Assembly: GCF_002387245.1 (NCBI RefSeq)
Contig: NZ_DGLD01000006.1
Coordinates: 62,001 to 126,000, forward strand
From: Brevundimonas sp. UBA4553
GTDB lineage: Bacteria; Pseudomonadota; Alphaproteobacteria; Caulobacterales; Caulobacteraceae
Length of the DNA: 64,000 bases
Direction: 5' to 3'
Positions 43,862 through 52,873 of the stretch are shown in pieces. The position numbers and the translations under genes were made by a program. Each line of letters starts with the position of its first letter. Position 1 is the stretch's first letter. The notes under the pieces were generated by a model. It searched no databases. It was not told the DNA's origin and worked only from the letters and a program-made list of their open reading frames with translations.

Positions 43862-46525
43862 ATGTCAAAGACAATGCTGATCGATGCGGCGCACGCGGAA
43901 GAAACCCGCGTCGCCATCGTGGACGGACGTCAGGTTGAGGAATTCGATTTCGAATCCACGGCCCGCCGCCAGCTTCGCGGCAACATCTATCTCGCCAAGG
44001 TCACGCGCGTAGAGCCCAGCCTGCAGGCTGCCTTTATCGAGTACGGCGGCAATCGCCACGGCTTCCTGGCCTTCAACGAAATCCACCCGGACTATTACCA
44101 GATCCCGGTCGCCGACCGCGAAGCCATCATGGCCGAAGCGAACTCGGACGACGACGATCACGACGATTTGGGCCGTGAAGGCGACGACGAGTCCGAGGGC
44201 GGTCTGGCCGACGAAGAGCGCCTGAAGCGCCGCCTGATGCGTCGCTACAAGATCCAGGACGTCATCAAGCGCCGCCAGATCCTGCTGGTGCAGGTCGTCA
44301 AGGATGAGCGGGGCGCCAAGGGCGCGGCCCTGACCACCTGGCTGTCGCTGGCTGGCCGCTACTGCGTCCTGATGCCCAACACAGGCAAGGGCGGCGGCAT
44401 CTCGCGCAAGATCACCAACACCTCGGACCGTCGCCGCCTGAAGGCCGCCGCCTCGGCGCTGAAGGTGCCGAAGGGCATGGGCCTGATCATTCGCACGGCC
44501 GGCGCCAAGCGCACCAAGGCCGAGATCAAGCGCGACTACGAATATCTGCTGCGCCTGTGGGAGACGATCCGCGAGACGACGCTGAAGTCGAACGCCCCCG
44601 CCGTCATCTACGAAGAAGAGAACCTGGTCCGCCGCGCCGTTCGCGACATGTACGACAAGGACTTCGACGGTATCCAGGTCGAGGGGCTGGAAGGCTTCAA
44701 GGAAGCCCGCGACTTTATGCGCGTGCTGATGCCGTCGCAGGCCAAGAAGATTCATCTCTATCAGGGCTCCAAGCCCCTGTTCGCCGCCAACGGCATCGAA
44801 GAGGTTCTGACCCAGATTCACCAGCCGGTCGTGCCGCTGAAGTCGGGCGGCTATCTGGTGATCAACCAGACTGAGGCCCTGGTGGCCATCGATGTGAACT
44901 CGGGTCGCTCCACCAAGGAGCGCAACGTCGAGGCCACCGCCACCAAGACCAACCTGGAAGCTGCCGTCGAGGCCGCCCGCCAGTTGCGCCTGCGCGACCT
45001 CGCCGGCCTGATCGTCATCGACTTCATCGACATGGATGAAGGCAAGAACAACCGCGCCGTCGAGAAGGCGCTGAAGGACGCTCTGGCCAAGGATCGCGCG
45101 CGTATCCAGATGGGCCGCATCTCGGGTTTCGGCCTGATGGAGATCAGCCGCCAGCGCCGCCGCCTGGGCGTGATTGAAGGCGCCACCGAGGTCTGCGCCT
45201 GCTGCCAGGGCGCTGGTCGCATCCGCTCGGCGGAATCGGCGGCCCTGACTACCCTGCGCGCCGTGGACATCGAGGCGGGCCGCAACGGCGCCGGTTCGAT
45301 CAACCTGCGCGTCTCGACCGCCGTCGCCCTCTATATTCTGAACCACAAGCGCAGCTATCTGCAGCGCCTGCTGGACCAACGCGGCCTGAACGTCGTCATC
45401 CAGATCGACGACAGCCTGGCCCAGGGTGAACACGCCATCGAGCGCACCTCGACCAACGAAGACTTCGTGCCGGTCGTCACCCACATCTCGGCCGCGGAGT
45501 TGGACGACGGCTTCGACGACAGCGCGTTTGACCACGAGGACGAAGACGAGGACGACGAGGTCATCGCCAGCGATGACGATGACGACGCCGATCTGGACCG
45601 TGAAGACAGCGACGACGACGAGCCGCGCGAGCGTTCGGAATCGCATGACGGTGAAGGGCGCGGGCGCGGACGCCGCCGCCGCCGTCGTGGCGGTCGCCGT
45701 GACGAGGAAGGCTCGGACGAGACGGGATCGACCGAAGTGGTCGCCGCCGACGACGAAGAAGACGACAGCGAGGCCGGTCGTCGCCGCCGTCGCGGCCGTC
45801 GTGGCGGTCGCCGGATGCGCGAGGACGGCGATCGCGACGCCTTCACCTGGGTGCGTGGCCGCACGCCGTCGCTGGACGATCCCTATGTCTGGTTCGACCC
45901 GATCAACCCCGCTCCGCGCGCCGAACGCACGCCGGTCGAAGCGTCGGAGGCCCGCGAGACTGAGGAAGTGGCCGGCGAACGTTCTGAGGGCGAGCGCGCC
46001 GAACGCGAAGGCGGGCGTTCGCGTCGTCGTCGCGGCCGCGGCCGCGGCCGCGATCGTGGCGGCCTGCCGCACGACGCCAAGGTCGAGGACCGCGCCGTGA
46101 ATGAAGGCCTGCCGCCCGTCGGCTCGCCGGACACGCCGATCGCCACTGTGATCGTGGTTGAAGATGATGTCGTCGACGCGCCGGAAGTCGTGGCCGAGAT
46201 CGTTGAAGCGCCCAAACGTCGCCGCGTGCGACGCAAGGCCAGCGCCGACGTCGCCGGCGAGGCGGTCGTCGAAACGCCGGTCGAGGCGGAAGCCAAGGTC
46301 GAAATCGTCCCTGTGGTCATCCCTGCAGAGCTGGATGTGGAACCCGTGGTGGCCGCCAAGATCGAGGCCGCCATTGAGCAGGCGCTCGAGGCGGACGCGG
46401 TGGTCCTAGCCGTCGTGACGCCGGCGCCCACGCCTGAAGTCGACGTGGCCGCGATCATCGCCGAAGATCCCAACCAGATCGGCGCCCCGCCCGCGAAGCC
46501 CAAACGCGGCTGGTGGCGCCGTTGA
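43862..46525 (+). CDS. rne: Ribonuclease E
   Basis: An 887-residue endoribonuclease, scaffold of the RNA degradosome. The S1 domain (about 37-140) contains a very acidic insert (EANSDDDDHDDLGREGDDES, about 95-115), as in Caulobacter. Catalytic Asp residues are in VAIDVNSGRST (about 345) and IVIDFIDMDE (about 388); the Zn-link Cys pair is CACC (about 445-448). The C-terminal half alternates acidic runs and Arg-rich runs typical of RNA-binding disordered tails. The protein ends PKRGWWRR; in Caulobacter the Trp-containing tip binds polynucleotide phosphorylase. Confidence 0.95.
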   Translation: MSKTMLIDAAHAEETRVAIVDGRQVEEFDFESTARRQLRGNIYLAKVTRVEPSLQAAFIEYGGNRHGFLAFNEIHPDYYQIPVADREAIMAEANSDDDDHDDLGREGDDESEGGLADEERLKRRLMRRYKIQDVIKRRQILLVQVVKDERGAKGAALTTWLSLAGRYCVLMPNTGKGGGISRKITNTSDRRRLKAAASALKVPKGMGLIIRTAGAKRTKAEIKRDYEYLLRLWETIRETTLKSNAPAVIYEEENLVRRAVRDMYDKDFDGIQVEGLEGFKEARDFMRVLMPSQAKKIHLYQGSKPLFAANGIEEVLTQIHQPVVPLKSGGYLVINQTEALVAIDVNSGRSTKERNVEATATKTNLEAAVEAARQLRLRDLAGLIVIDFIDMDEGKNNRAVEKALKDALAKDRARIQMGRISGFGLMEISRQRRRLGVIEGATEVCACCQGAGRIRSAESAALTTLRAVDIEAGRNGAGSINLRVSTAVALYILNHKRSYLQRLLDQRGLNVVIQIDDSLAQGEHAIERTSTNEDFVPVVTHISAAELDDGFDDSAFDHEDEDEDDEVIASDDDDDADLDREDSDDDEPRERSESHDGEGRGRGRRRRRRGGRRDEEGSDETGSTEVVAADDEEDDSEAGRRRRRGRRGGRRMREDGDRDAFTWVRGRTPSLDDPYVWFDPINPAPRAERTPVEASEARETEEVAGERSEGERAEREGGRSRRRRGRGRGRDRGGLPHDAKVEDRAVNEGLPPVGSPDTPIATVIVVEDDVVDAPEVVAEIVEAPKRRRVRRKASADVAGEAVVETPVEAEAKVEIVPVVIPAELDVEPVVAAKIEAAIEQALEADAVVLAVVTPAPTPEVDVAAIIAEDPNQIGAPPAKPKRGWWRR

Positions 46526-46579
46526 TCGGACACGATTAGGCTTGAAGACACGGGGGAGACTGTCGCTCTGGAGTACGTC

Positions 46580-48004
46580 ATGACCAGGCTTCCCCGTGTC
46601 GCAACCCGTGTTGCAACCCGCATCCTCGTTTCCGCCACGGCTGTCGTGGCGGTGCTGGCGGCGGCAGGATCAGCCTCGGCCCAGAGCCTCATTCGCGACA
46701 CCGAGGTCGAAGGCATCATTCATGAGTGGTCCGAGCCGGTGCTGGACGCCATGGGGCTTGATCCGGCAGAGGTCGAGATCCTGCTGATCAACGACAATGA
46801 CCTCAACGCCTTCGCCACACGCGGGCGAATCATGGGGTTGAACACCGGTCTGATCCTGCAGACCAAGTCTCCGAACCAGCTTTTGGGCGTGATCGCCCAC
46901 GAGGCGGGCCATATCAAGAACCGCCACACGTTGCGCGACGGCGCCCAGAACGCCGGCATGCAGCCCATGATCATGACCATGGCCCTGGGCGCCCTGGCCG
47001 CCATCGCCGGTGCGCCCGATGCGGGCGCCGCCCTGCTGGCTTCCAGCCAATACTTCGGCACCCTCGGCGCGCTACGCTACATGCAGAGTCAGGAGGGCGA
47101 AGCCGACATCACCGGCGCCCGCGCCCTGGAACGCGCTGGGGAATCCGGCAAGGGCATGGTCGAGTTCTTCGAGAACTTCCGGGCTCAGGAAGTCTTCTCG
47201 GATCAGCGCCGCTATCCCTATTTCCGCAGCCACCCCCTGTCGTCCCAACGCATCGAGGCCCTGCGCCGGCCGGTCGAGGCCGCTGCACACTACGGACATC
47301 GGGACAGCCCCGAGCGGATGGCCCAGCACGCCTTGGTGATCGCCAAGATCCGCTCGTTCATGGATTCGCCCAATGCCACGCTGCGGGACTATCCGTCGTC
47401 GGATACCTCCCTTCCCGCCCGCTACGCCCGCGCCATCGCCTGGTATCGCGACGGCCAGACGGACAAGGCCCTCGACGCCGTCGACGCCCTGCTGACGGAA
47501 CAGCCGGCCAATCCCTATTTCTGGGAGCTGAAGGGTCAGATTCTCTTCGAGGAAGGCCGGCCGGCCGAGGCCATCGGGGCCCATCAGAAGGCGGTCGATC
47601 TGAAGCCTGATGCGCCGCTGTTGCGCATCAACCTGGCCCACGCCCTGATCGAGACCAACGACATCGCCAATCTGGACGCCGCCATCGACCAGCTGAAACG
47701 CGCCATAGCGCTGGAGAAAGACAACAGCCTGGCGTGGCGTCTTCTGTCCCAGGCCTATGCGAGCCAGGGTAAGGAAGGCGAGGCACGGCTTGCTTCGGCC
47801 GAATACTGGTTCGCCCTAGGCCGCACCGAACAGGCCAACCAGTTCGCCATGCGCGCACGTGACATGCTGGATCGCAACTCCATTGAATGGCGCCGCGCCA
47901 CCGACATTGTCCTGTCGTCCGGCGCCTCCGAAAAAGACATCACGGACGCCGAGCGCCGCAACGAACAGCGCAGCAACCGCGGCGTCATCCTGCCCAACAG
48001 CTGA
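46580..48004 (+). CDS. BepA-like M48 protease with TPR repeats
   Basis: A 474-residue periplasmic zinc protease. A signal peptide (RILVSATAVVAVLAAAGSASA) ends near residue 34. The M48 domain has HEAGH (IAHEAGHIKNRHTL) and the third-ligand region SQEGEADITGARALERAG. TPR repeats follow from about residue 300 (ARAIAWYRDGQTDKALDAVDALL, GQILFEEGRPAEAIGAHQKAVDLKPD). BepA/YfgC-type proteins help outer-membrane protein assembly and degrade stalled substrates. It starts 54 bp after rne; the N-terminus contains the tandem VATRVATR. Confidence 0.92.
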   Translation: MTRLPRVATRVATRILVSATAVVAVLAAAGSASAQSLIRDTEVEGIIHEWSEPVLDAMGLDPAEVEILLINDNDLNAFATRGRIMGLNTGLILQTKSPNQLLGVIAHEAGHIKNRHTLRDGAQNAGMQPMIMTMALGALAAIAGAPDAGAALLASSQYFGTLGALRYMQSQEGEADITGARALERAGESGKGMVEFFENFRAQEVFSDQRRYPYFRSHPLSSQRIEALRRPVEAAAHYGHRDSPERMAQHALVIAKIRSFMDSPNATLRDYPSSDTSLPARYARAIAWYRDGQTDKALDAVDALLTEQPANPYFWELKGQILFEEGRPAEAIGAHQKAVDLKPDAPLLRINLAHALIETNDIANLDAAIDQLKRAIALEKDNSLAWRLLSQAYASQGKEGEARLASAEYWFALGRTEQANQFAMRARDMLDRNSIEWRRATDIVLSSGASEKDITDAERRNEQRSNRGVILPNS

Positions 48005-48034
48005 CGCGCCCACCTTCCCGACACCGAGACCTGC

Positions 48035-48838
48035 ATGACCGACGACGCACGCCCAGACGCCCCCAATAGCCCTACGCCCGCCCCGAAAGGCAGCATCCTG
48101 TCGTCGCTGTCCGGCAAGACCCTAGCCGGTGCAGCCTTGGCGGTTTCGGTTCTGGCGCTGGGCTTGTCCGCAGTTCCCTATCTGACTGGCGGCGATTTCG
48201 GCGGACGGGTGCGGGCCTATCTGGTCGCGAACCCGCAGGTGCTGGACGAGGTTCTGGCGGCCCGTCAGGCGAACGAGGAACAGTCCCGCGTCCAGACCAT
48301 CAACGCCGCCGTCAAGGCCAACCCTTCCCTACTGGCGCATGACGCGCGCGACCCCAGCTTCGGTCCCGCCGACGCCAAGGTGACGGTGATCGAATTCTTC
48401 GACTTCCGCTGCCCGGGCTGCAAGGCTGTGGCTCACGACTACCGCGCCCTGATGGCCGCCCACCCCGAGGTCCGCTTCGTCTTCAAGGACTGGCCGATCC
48501 TGGACCGGGGCGACGACGTCACTTCGCAATATGCCGCCCGCGCCGCCTTGGCCGCGCATCAGCAAGGCAAGTATCTTGAAGTCTACGACGCCCTGATGAA
48601 CGAGCGTGCTCTGGACCGCGCCGCGATCGACGGCATCCTGGTCGCCCACGGTGTGGACATGACCAAGGCGCAGGCCGCGATCGCATCGCCCGAGATGACC
48701 CGCCACGTCACCGACATCCACACGGTCGCCGCGACCCTCGGCCTGCAAGGCACCCCGACTTTCTTCATCAACGGCAAGGCCAGCGCCAGCATCGAGCCGG
48801 GCGAAGTCGCCAAGATGATCGAAGCCGCCAAGCGCTAG
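48035..48838 (+). CDS. DsbA-family thiol-disulfide protein
   Basis: A 267-residue protein with a cytoplasmic start, one membrane helix (about 28-52), a helical region and a DsbA-like thioredoxin domain from about 105. The active site is C-P-G-C in EFFDFRCPGCKAVAHDYRAL; the cis-Pro is in GLQGTPTFFINGKA. It resembles the ScsC/DsbG-like 'DsbA family' of alphaproteobacteria. It probably acts on periplasmic thiols and sits 30 bp after the BepA-like gene. Its end overlaps the convergent TPR gene by four bases. Confidence 0.9.
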   Translation: MTDDARPDAPNSPTPAPKGSILSSLSGKTLAGAALAVSVLALGLSAVPYLTGGDFGGRVRAYLVANPQVLDEVLAARQANEEQSRVQTINAAVKANPSLLAHDARDPSFGPADAKVTVIEFFDFRCPGCKAVAHDYRALMAAHPEVRFVFKDWPILDRGDDVTSQYAARAALAAHQQGKYLEVYDALMNERALDRAAIDGILVAHGVDMTKAQAAIASPEMTRHVTDIHTVAATLGLQGTPTFFINGKASASIEPGEVAKMIEAAKR

Positions 48839-50529
48839 GCGGCCGCCAGCGTCCGTTCGCCGCCGATCCACTCGATGTTTCCGCGTTGGGTCGCTTCGGC
48901 GGCGGCGTCCGTGTCGCCAAGCTGCCGCTCAGCCTCGGCCAGGACGAAGTAGCTGTAGGGATCGCTGGGCCAGTCTTTGAGCAATTCCTCAACCTTGGCC
49001 TTGGCCCCGGCGGCGTCGCCGTTGGCCAGCATCGCCGCGGCCAGGCTGCGGCGCGTCGGATACCAGATGATCGGCGGGTCGCCGCCCTCATCATCCATGG
49101 CCTGAATCTCTGCGGCGCGGGTGAAAGCGGCCACTGCTGCGGGCGCATTGCCCTCGATCATGGCCGCTCGGCCTTCCAGAATGCGCTGGGACAACTCGGT
49201 GAAGACCGCCCGCTGCTCGGCCATTGGGCCGGTGAAGGGCGTGGCTTCGCGCAAGGCCCTGATAGCGTCAGCCTCGGCGCGAACAGCCACGGCGTCACCC
49301 GCCCTCGCCGCCGCTTCGCCACGGGCGTAGCGCCAACTGATGCGCAGCAAGGGGTGGGTCGCCGGCGGCTCCTTAAGCGCAGCCACCTGTTCGGGCGCGC
49401 CGAAACGCCCATAAAGAGCGTAGGCGTTGTTGGCGACGATCTGACGCCAGTACTCGTGAGCCCCGATGTTCGGATAGGTGGCCAGAAACCATTCGGCGAG
49501 CTTCAACCCTTCCTCGCCGCCTCCGGCCATCAGGGCGCCGCCCATGCCGAAATGGATGTTGTGCGCGTGCAGCCGCATCGCCGGCACCCCGCCCGGCGGC
49601 TTGGCCAGGGCGTCATAGCGTCGGTCCAGCGCCACGGCGTTGACATTCGACATCATCGCATCGCGATAACGGCCGACGCGGTAATAGGTGTGCGACGGCA
49701 TGTGCACCAGATGGCTGGCCGCGGGAGCCAGCAAGGCCAGTTTCTCGCCGTAGGGGATGGCCTTGTGCGGGTCATCCGACCACTCGGTCAGGTGGATATA
49801 GAGGTGGATCGCGCCCGGATCGTCGGGGTCCTTGGCCAGCGCCTGTTCCAGCAGACCCATGGCGCGCGGGATGGCCAGATCAGCCGCCTTCCCCTCGTCA
49901 TCCCACCATTCGTCGGCGGCCAGCAGCCAGGCGTCAGCGGTGATATTGGCGATGGCGACGTCGTCGGGGTTCTGCCGCGCGATGCGATCCATGCGCTTGG
50001 CGAAGCGGTCGGCGCGGCTATCTTCCTCGCCAGAGTAGCGCTGGATCAGGGCGTCGATCATCTGACGCTGGACCGGCGTGGCGTCTCGGGCCAGACGACG
50101 AGCGTCGCGCGCGGCTTCTCGGGCGGCCGCGATCGAGGCCTCGTCCTGACCGCCGCCGTTCAGGTTGGGACCGATGGCCCAGGCCTCGCCCCAGGCGCAC
50201 ATGCCGCACGACGGATCCAGCGCCCGCGCCTTGCGGAAGGCGCGCACGGACTCGGTGTGTTCAAACGCCCAACGCAAGCGCACGCCGTGATCGAACCAGG
50301 CCTGGGCCTCGGGGTTAACCGTGTCGATCTTGAAGCCGCCGGTTCCGAAGCCCTCGACCATGACGATATCGCTGGTCGGCACAGCCTCGATGGCCGAACC
50401 GCCAGGGCCGCAGACCTGCGGCTGATCCAGCATGTCGCGCACCGCCTTGTCCGCCGTCGCGTCAGCGACCGCCATCGGTCCGATCAGACAGGCAGCCAAG
50501 GCCGAGCAGGCCATCAATCCAAAACGCAT
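48835..50529 (-). CDS. Exported TPR protein with conserved Cys and His motifs
   Basis: A 564-residue exported protein with a signal peptide (MACSALAACLIGPMAVADA). It is mostly helical with several TPR-like units (FDHGVRLRWAFEHTESVRAFRKARALDPSCGMCAWGEA, LEQALAKDPDDPGAIHLYIH). Two features go beyond TPR: the C-x2-C of SCGMCAWGEAWA and the His-rich HLVHMPSHTYYRVGRYRDAM, plus HAHNIHFG. These suggest a metal or haem site, or a fold constraint. The family is annotated only as TPR in proteobacteria. Role unknown. Confidence 0.8.
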   Translation of the reverse strand: MRFGLMACSALAACLIGPMAVADATADKAVRDMLDQPQVCGPGGSAIEAVPTSDIVMVEGFGTGGFKIDTVNPEAQAWFDHGVRLRWAFEHTESVRAFRKARALDPSCGMCAWGEAWAIGPNLNGGGQDEASIAAAREAARDARRLARDATPVQRQMIDALIQRYSGEEDSRADRFAKRMDRIARQNPDDVAIANITADAWLLAADEWWDDEGKAADLAIPRAMGLLEQALAKDPDDPGAIHLYIHLTEWSDDPHKAIPYGEKLALLAPAASHLVHMPSHTYYRVGRYRDAMMSNVNAVALDRRYDALAKPPGGVPAMRLHAHNIHFGMGGALMAGGGEEGLKLAEWFLATYPNIGAHEYWRQIVANNAYALYGRFGAPEQVAALKEPPATHPLLRISWRYARGEAAARAGDAVAVRAEADAIRALREATPFTGPMAEQRAVFTELSQRILEGRAAMIEGNAPAAVAAFTRAAEIQAMDDEGGDPPIIWYPTRRSLAAAMLANGDAAGAKAKVEELLKDWPSDPYSYFVLAEAERQLGDTDAAAEATQRGNIEWIGGERTLAAA

Positions 50530-50601
50530 TTTCCTCTCCCCAGAGTTGGATCGAGAGTGCGCCGCCGCTCGCGCACCGGCAAGCGGCCCTGGAGTCGCGC
50601 C

Positions 50602-51390
50602 CTAGATCAGACCCGCCAGCGGCGACGACGGATCGGCGTAGAGGCGCTTCTTCATCCGTCCGGCCAGATAGGATTCTCGCCCGGCGATGACGGCGTGCTT
50701 CATGGCGCTGGCCATCAGGATCGGGTCACGCGCCTCGGCGATGGCTGTGTTCATCAACACGCCGTCGCAGCCCAGCTCCATCGCGATCGCGGCGTCCGAA
50801 GCCGTGCCGACGCCCGCGTCGACCAGGACCGGCACCTTGGACTGCTCGACGATCAGACGAATGTTGATGGGGTTCTGAACGCCCAACCCCGAGCCGATCG
50901 GCGCGCCCAGCGGCATGATGGCCACGGCGCCCGCGTCCTCCAGCTTGCGCGCATAAACCGGGTCGTCGGTGCAATAGACCATGACCTCGAAGCCCTCGGC
51001 GGTCAGCAACTTCAGCGACCGCAGGGTTTCTTCCATATCGGGAAACAGGGTGCGCTGGTCCGACAGGACTTCCAGCTTGACCAGGGTCCAACCACCCGCC
51101 TCGCGCGCCAGACGCAGGGTCCGCACCGCGTCCTCGCCGGTGAAGCAGCCCGCCGTATTGGGCAGGTAGGTATATTTCTTCGGGTCAATGAAGTCCGTCA
51201 GCACCGGCTGGTTCGGATCGGTCAGGTTTACCCGACGCACGGCCACGGTGACGATTTCGGCGCCAGAGGCCTCGGCCGCCGCGGCGTTCTGGGCATAGTC
51301 CCGGTACTTGCCGGTGCCCACGATCAGGCGCGAGTTGAAGGTGCGGCCGGCGACGGTCCAGCTGTCGGTGCGGGGGGCGGTATCGGTCAT
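50602..51390 (-). CDS. thiG: Thiazole synthase
   Basis: A 262-residue TIM-barrel enzyme that builds the thiazole phosphate of thiamine from 1-deoxyxylulose 5-phosphate, dehydroglycine and the sulfur of ThiS thiocarboxylate. Motifs: FNSRLIVGTGKYRDY, EIVTVAVRRVN, LPNTAGCFTGEDAVRTLRLAREAG, KLEVLSD, PLGAPIGSGLGVQNP and VPVLVDAGVGTASDAAIAMELGCDGVLMNTAIAEARDP. It follows thiS on the minus strand, 58 bp away. Confidence 0.95.
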   Translation of the reverse strand: MTDTAPRTDSWTVAGRTFNSRLIVGTGKYRDYAQNAAAAEASGAEIVTVAVRRVNLTDPNQPVLTDFIDPKKYTYLPNTAGCFTGEDAVRTLRLAREAGGWTLVKLEVLSDQRTLFPDMEETLRSLKLLTAEGFEVMVYCTDDPVYARKLEDAGAVAIMPLGAPIGSGLGVQNPINIRLIVEQSKVPVLVDAGVGTASDAAIAMELGCDGVLMNTAIAEARDPILMASAMKHAVIAGRESYLAGRMKKRLYADPSSPLAGLI

Positions 51391-51448
51391 GTTCCTGACC
51401 TAGCGCCGCCGGTCGTCCGGGGGAAGCGGCGTCACGGGATTTGATGGG

Positions 51449-51646
51449 TCAGCCGCCGCCCACGAACTGCACCAGTTCGATCCGGTCGCCCTCAGCCAGC
51501 GCCGTCTCGCCGTGCAGGGAGCGCGGCACGATCTCCAGATTGCGCTCGACCGCCACCTTCTTCGGGTCCAGGGACAACTCCTGAACCAGACCCAGAATGG
51601 TCGTAGCGGCGGTGTCCCGCCCCTCGCCGTTGACTTCGATACGCAA
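51449..51646 (-). CDS. thiS: Sulfur carrier protein ThiS
   Basis: A 65-residue ubiquitin-fold protein that carries sulfur as a C-terminal thiocarboxylate to ThiG. It starts LRIEVNGEGRDTAATTILGLVQELSLDPKKVAVERNLEIVPRS and ends FVGGG with the required Gly-Gly tail. The TTG start at 51646 gives the usual length and has GGAGCG before it; a GTG at 51670 would add eight residues. I looked for a TPP riboswitch in the 239 bp upstream and saw none. Confidence 0.9.
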   Translation of the reverse strand: MRIEVNGEGRDTAATTILGLVQELSLDPKKVAVERNLEIVPRSLHGETALAEGDRIELVQFVGGG

Positions 51647-51811
51647 GCTGTTCGCTCCAAAGGGGTACACGCGGAGGCCGACCCTCCATCGAATGGCTCG
51701 AACAATGAAAGGTTCGGCTCAGGACATCAAATCGCGGCGTCCGTAGCGCATCTCCAAGCACGCTTCCACGCCCCTCGACTGCCCCAGCGTCAACCTTTTC
51801 ATCCACCCGCT

Positions 51812-51839
51812 TTGCGGCGCGCCACACCTGAGCTACAAC
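51812..51839 (+). promoter_or_regulatory. Candidate housekeeping promoter for aroQ-accBC
   Basis: TTGCGGC (51812-51818), 13 bases, then GCTACAAC (51832-51839) matches the -10 half of the Caulobacter pattern TTGACGS-N10-14-GCTANAWC exactly and the -35 in 5 of 7. It is 46 bases before the aroQ start. Confidence 0.5.
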
Positions 51840-51885
51840 GCGCGCTCGATTCCGCGCGGACACGGCGCGCCTGTTTTGCGAGCGA

Positions 51886-52359
51886 ATGCCCGAAACCCTC
51901 ACCCTGTATGTCCTGAACGGGCCTAACCTGAACCTTTTGGGGGTTCGGGAGCCGGACATCTATGGCTACGAGACCCTGGCCGACGTCCAGGCGATGTGCG
52001 AAGCGGCGGCCGAGGGCGCGCACGTGGTGTTCCGCCAGTCAAACCACGAAGGCCAGTTGGTCGACTGGATCCATGAGGCGCGCGAGGAAGCCAGCGCCCT
52101 GGTGATCAACCCCGCCGCCTTCACCCATACCTCCGTGGCCCTGCTGGATGCGTTGAAAACGCTCAGCGTCCCCGTCGTCGAATGTCATCTGTCGAACCCC
52201 GCCGCGCGCGAGGATTTCCGGCGTCATTCCTATGTTTCGCTGGTTGCGACCGGCGTCATTTCGGGCTTCGGCCCCCACAGCTACGAACTGGCCGTCAAGG
52301 CCGCCCTTCGGCTGGCGCGGGAACGCGCTGCGGCCGGGGCTCGTTCGCCCAAGACCTGA
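51886..52359 (+). CDS. aroQ: 3-dehydroquinate dehydratase, type II
   Basis: A 157-residue enzyme of the shikimate pathway that dehydrates 3-dehydroquinate. Signature LYVLNGPNLNLLGVREPDIYG with the catalytic Tyr, INPAAFTHTSVALLDAL and VECHLSNPAAREDFRRHSY with the substrate-binding His are all present. It is followed by accB after 14 bp, an aroQ-accB-accC order widely conserved in proteobacteria. Confidence 0.95.
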   Translation: MPETLTLYVLNGPNLNLLGVREPDIYGYETLADVQAMCEAAAEGAHVVFRQSNHEGQLVDWIHEAREEASALVINPAAFTHTSVALLDALKTLSVPVVECHLSNPAAREDFRRHSYVSLVATGVISGFGPHSYELAVKAALRLARERAAAGARSPKT

Positions 52360-52373
52360 AGAGAGACAGAACC

Positions 52374-52865
52374 ATGTCCGACGACAAGCACAAGAACGAA
52401 GGCATCGACGCCGGCCTGATCCGCAGCCTGGCTGACATCCTGAACGAGACCGACCTGACCGAGATCGAGGTCGAGCGCGGCGAACTGCGCATCCGCGTCG
52501 CCCGTGAAGTGACCGTGACGGCCGCCGCGCCGATCCAGTACGCCGCCGCGCCGATCGCCCACGCAGCGCCGGCCGCCGCCGCACCGGCCTCGATGCCGTC
52601 GGACCCTGCCGCTCTCGTTTCGCGCAAGGGCGAAGAAGTGAAGTCCCCGATGGTCGGCACCGCCTATCTGCAACCCTCGCCGGAAGCCCCGCAGTTCGTG
52701 AAGCCGGGCGACAAGGTCAAGAAGGGTCAGACCCTGCTGATCGTCGAGGCCATGAAGACCATGAACCCGATCCAGGCCCCGCGTGACGGCGTCGTGTCGG
52801 AAATCCTGGTCGGCGACGCCCAGCCGGTCGAGTTCGGCGAAGCCCTGGTCCTGCTGGAAGCCTGA
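52374..52865 (+). CDS. accB: Biotin carboxyl carrier protein of acetyl-CoA carboxylase
   Basis: A 163-residue BCCP. The N-terminal part (LIRSLADILNETDLTEIEVERGELRIRV) is typical, the middle is an Ala/Pro-rich linker, and the C-terminal biotinyl domain has the lysine in VEAMKTMNPIQAP. AccB carries carboxybiotin from AccC to the carboxyltransferase for malonyl-CoA and fatty acid synthesis. accC follows after 8 bp. Confidence 0.95.
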   Translation: MSDDKHKNEGIDAGLIRSLADILNETDLTEIEVERGELRIRVAREVTVTAAAPIQYAAAPIAHAAPAAAAPASMPSDPAALVSRKGEEVKSPMVGTAYLQPSPEAPQFVKPGDKVKKGQTLLIVEAMKTMNPIQAPRDGVVSEILVGDAQPVEFGEALVLLEA

Positions 52866-52873
52866 GACCTGAT

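Noticed and set aside
43865..46072. Open minus-strand frame of 735 codons opposite rne
   Set aside because: Mirror of the GC-rich rne codons; low-complexity Ala/Val sequence without domains.
48886..51444. Open plus-strand frame of 852 codons across the TPR and thiG genes
   Set aside because: Spans two clearly real minus-strand genes; antisense artefact of codon bias.
51647..51885. Possible TPP riboswitch before thiS
   Set aside because: A CTGAG-like string is present but the CTGAGA and ACCTGATCTGG-type core blocks are not.
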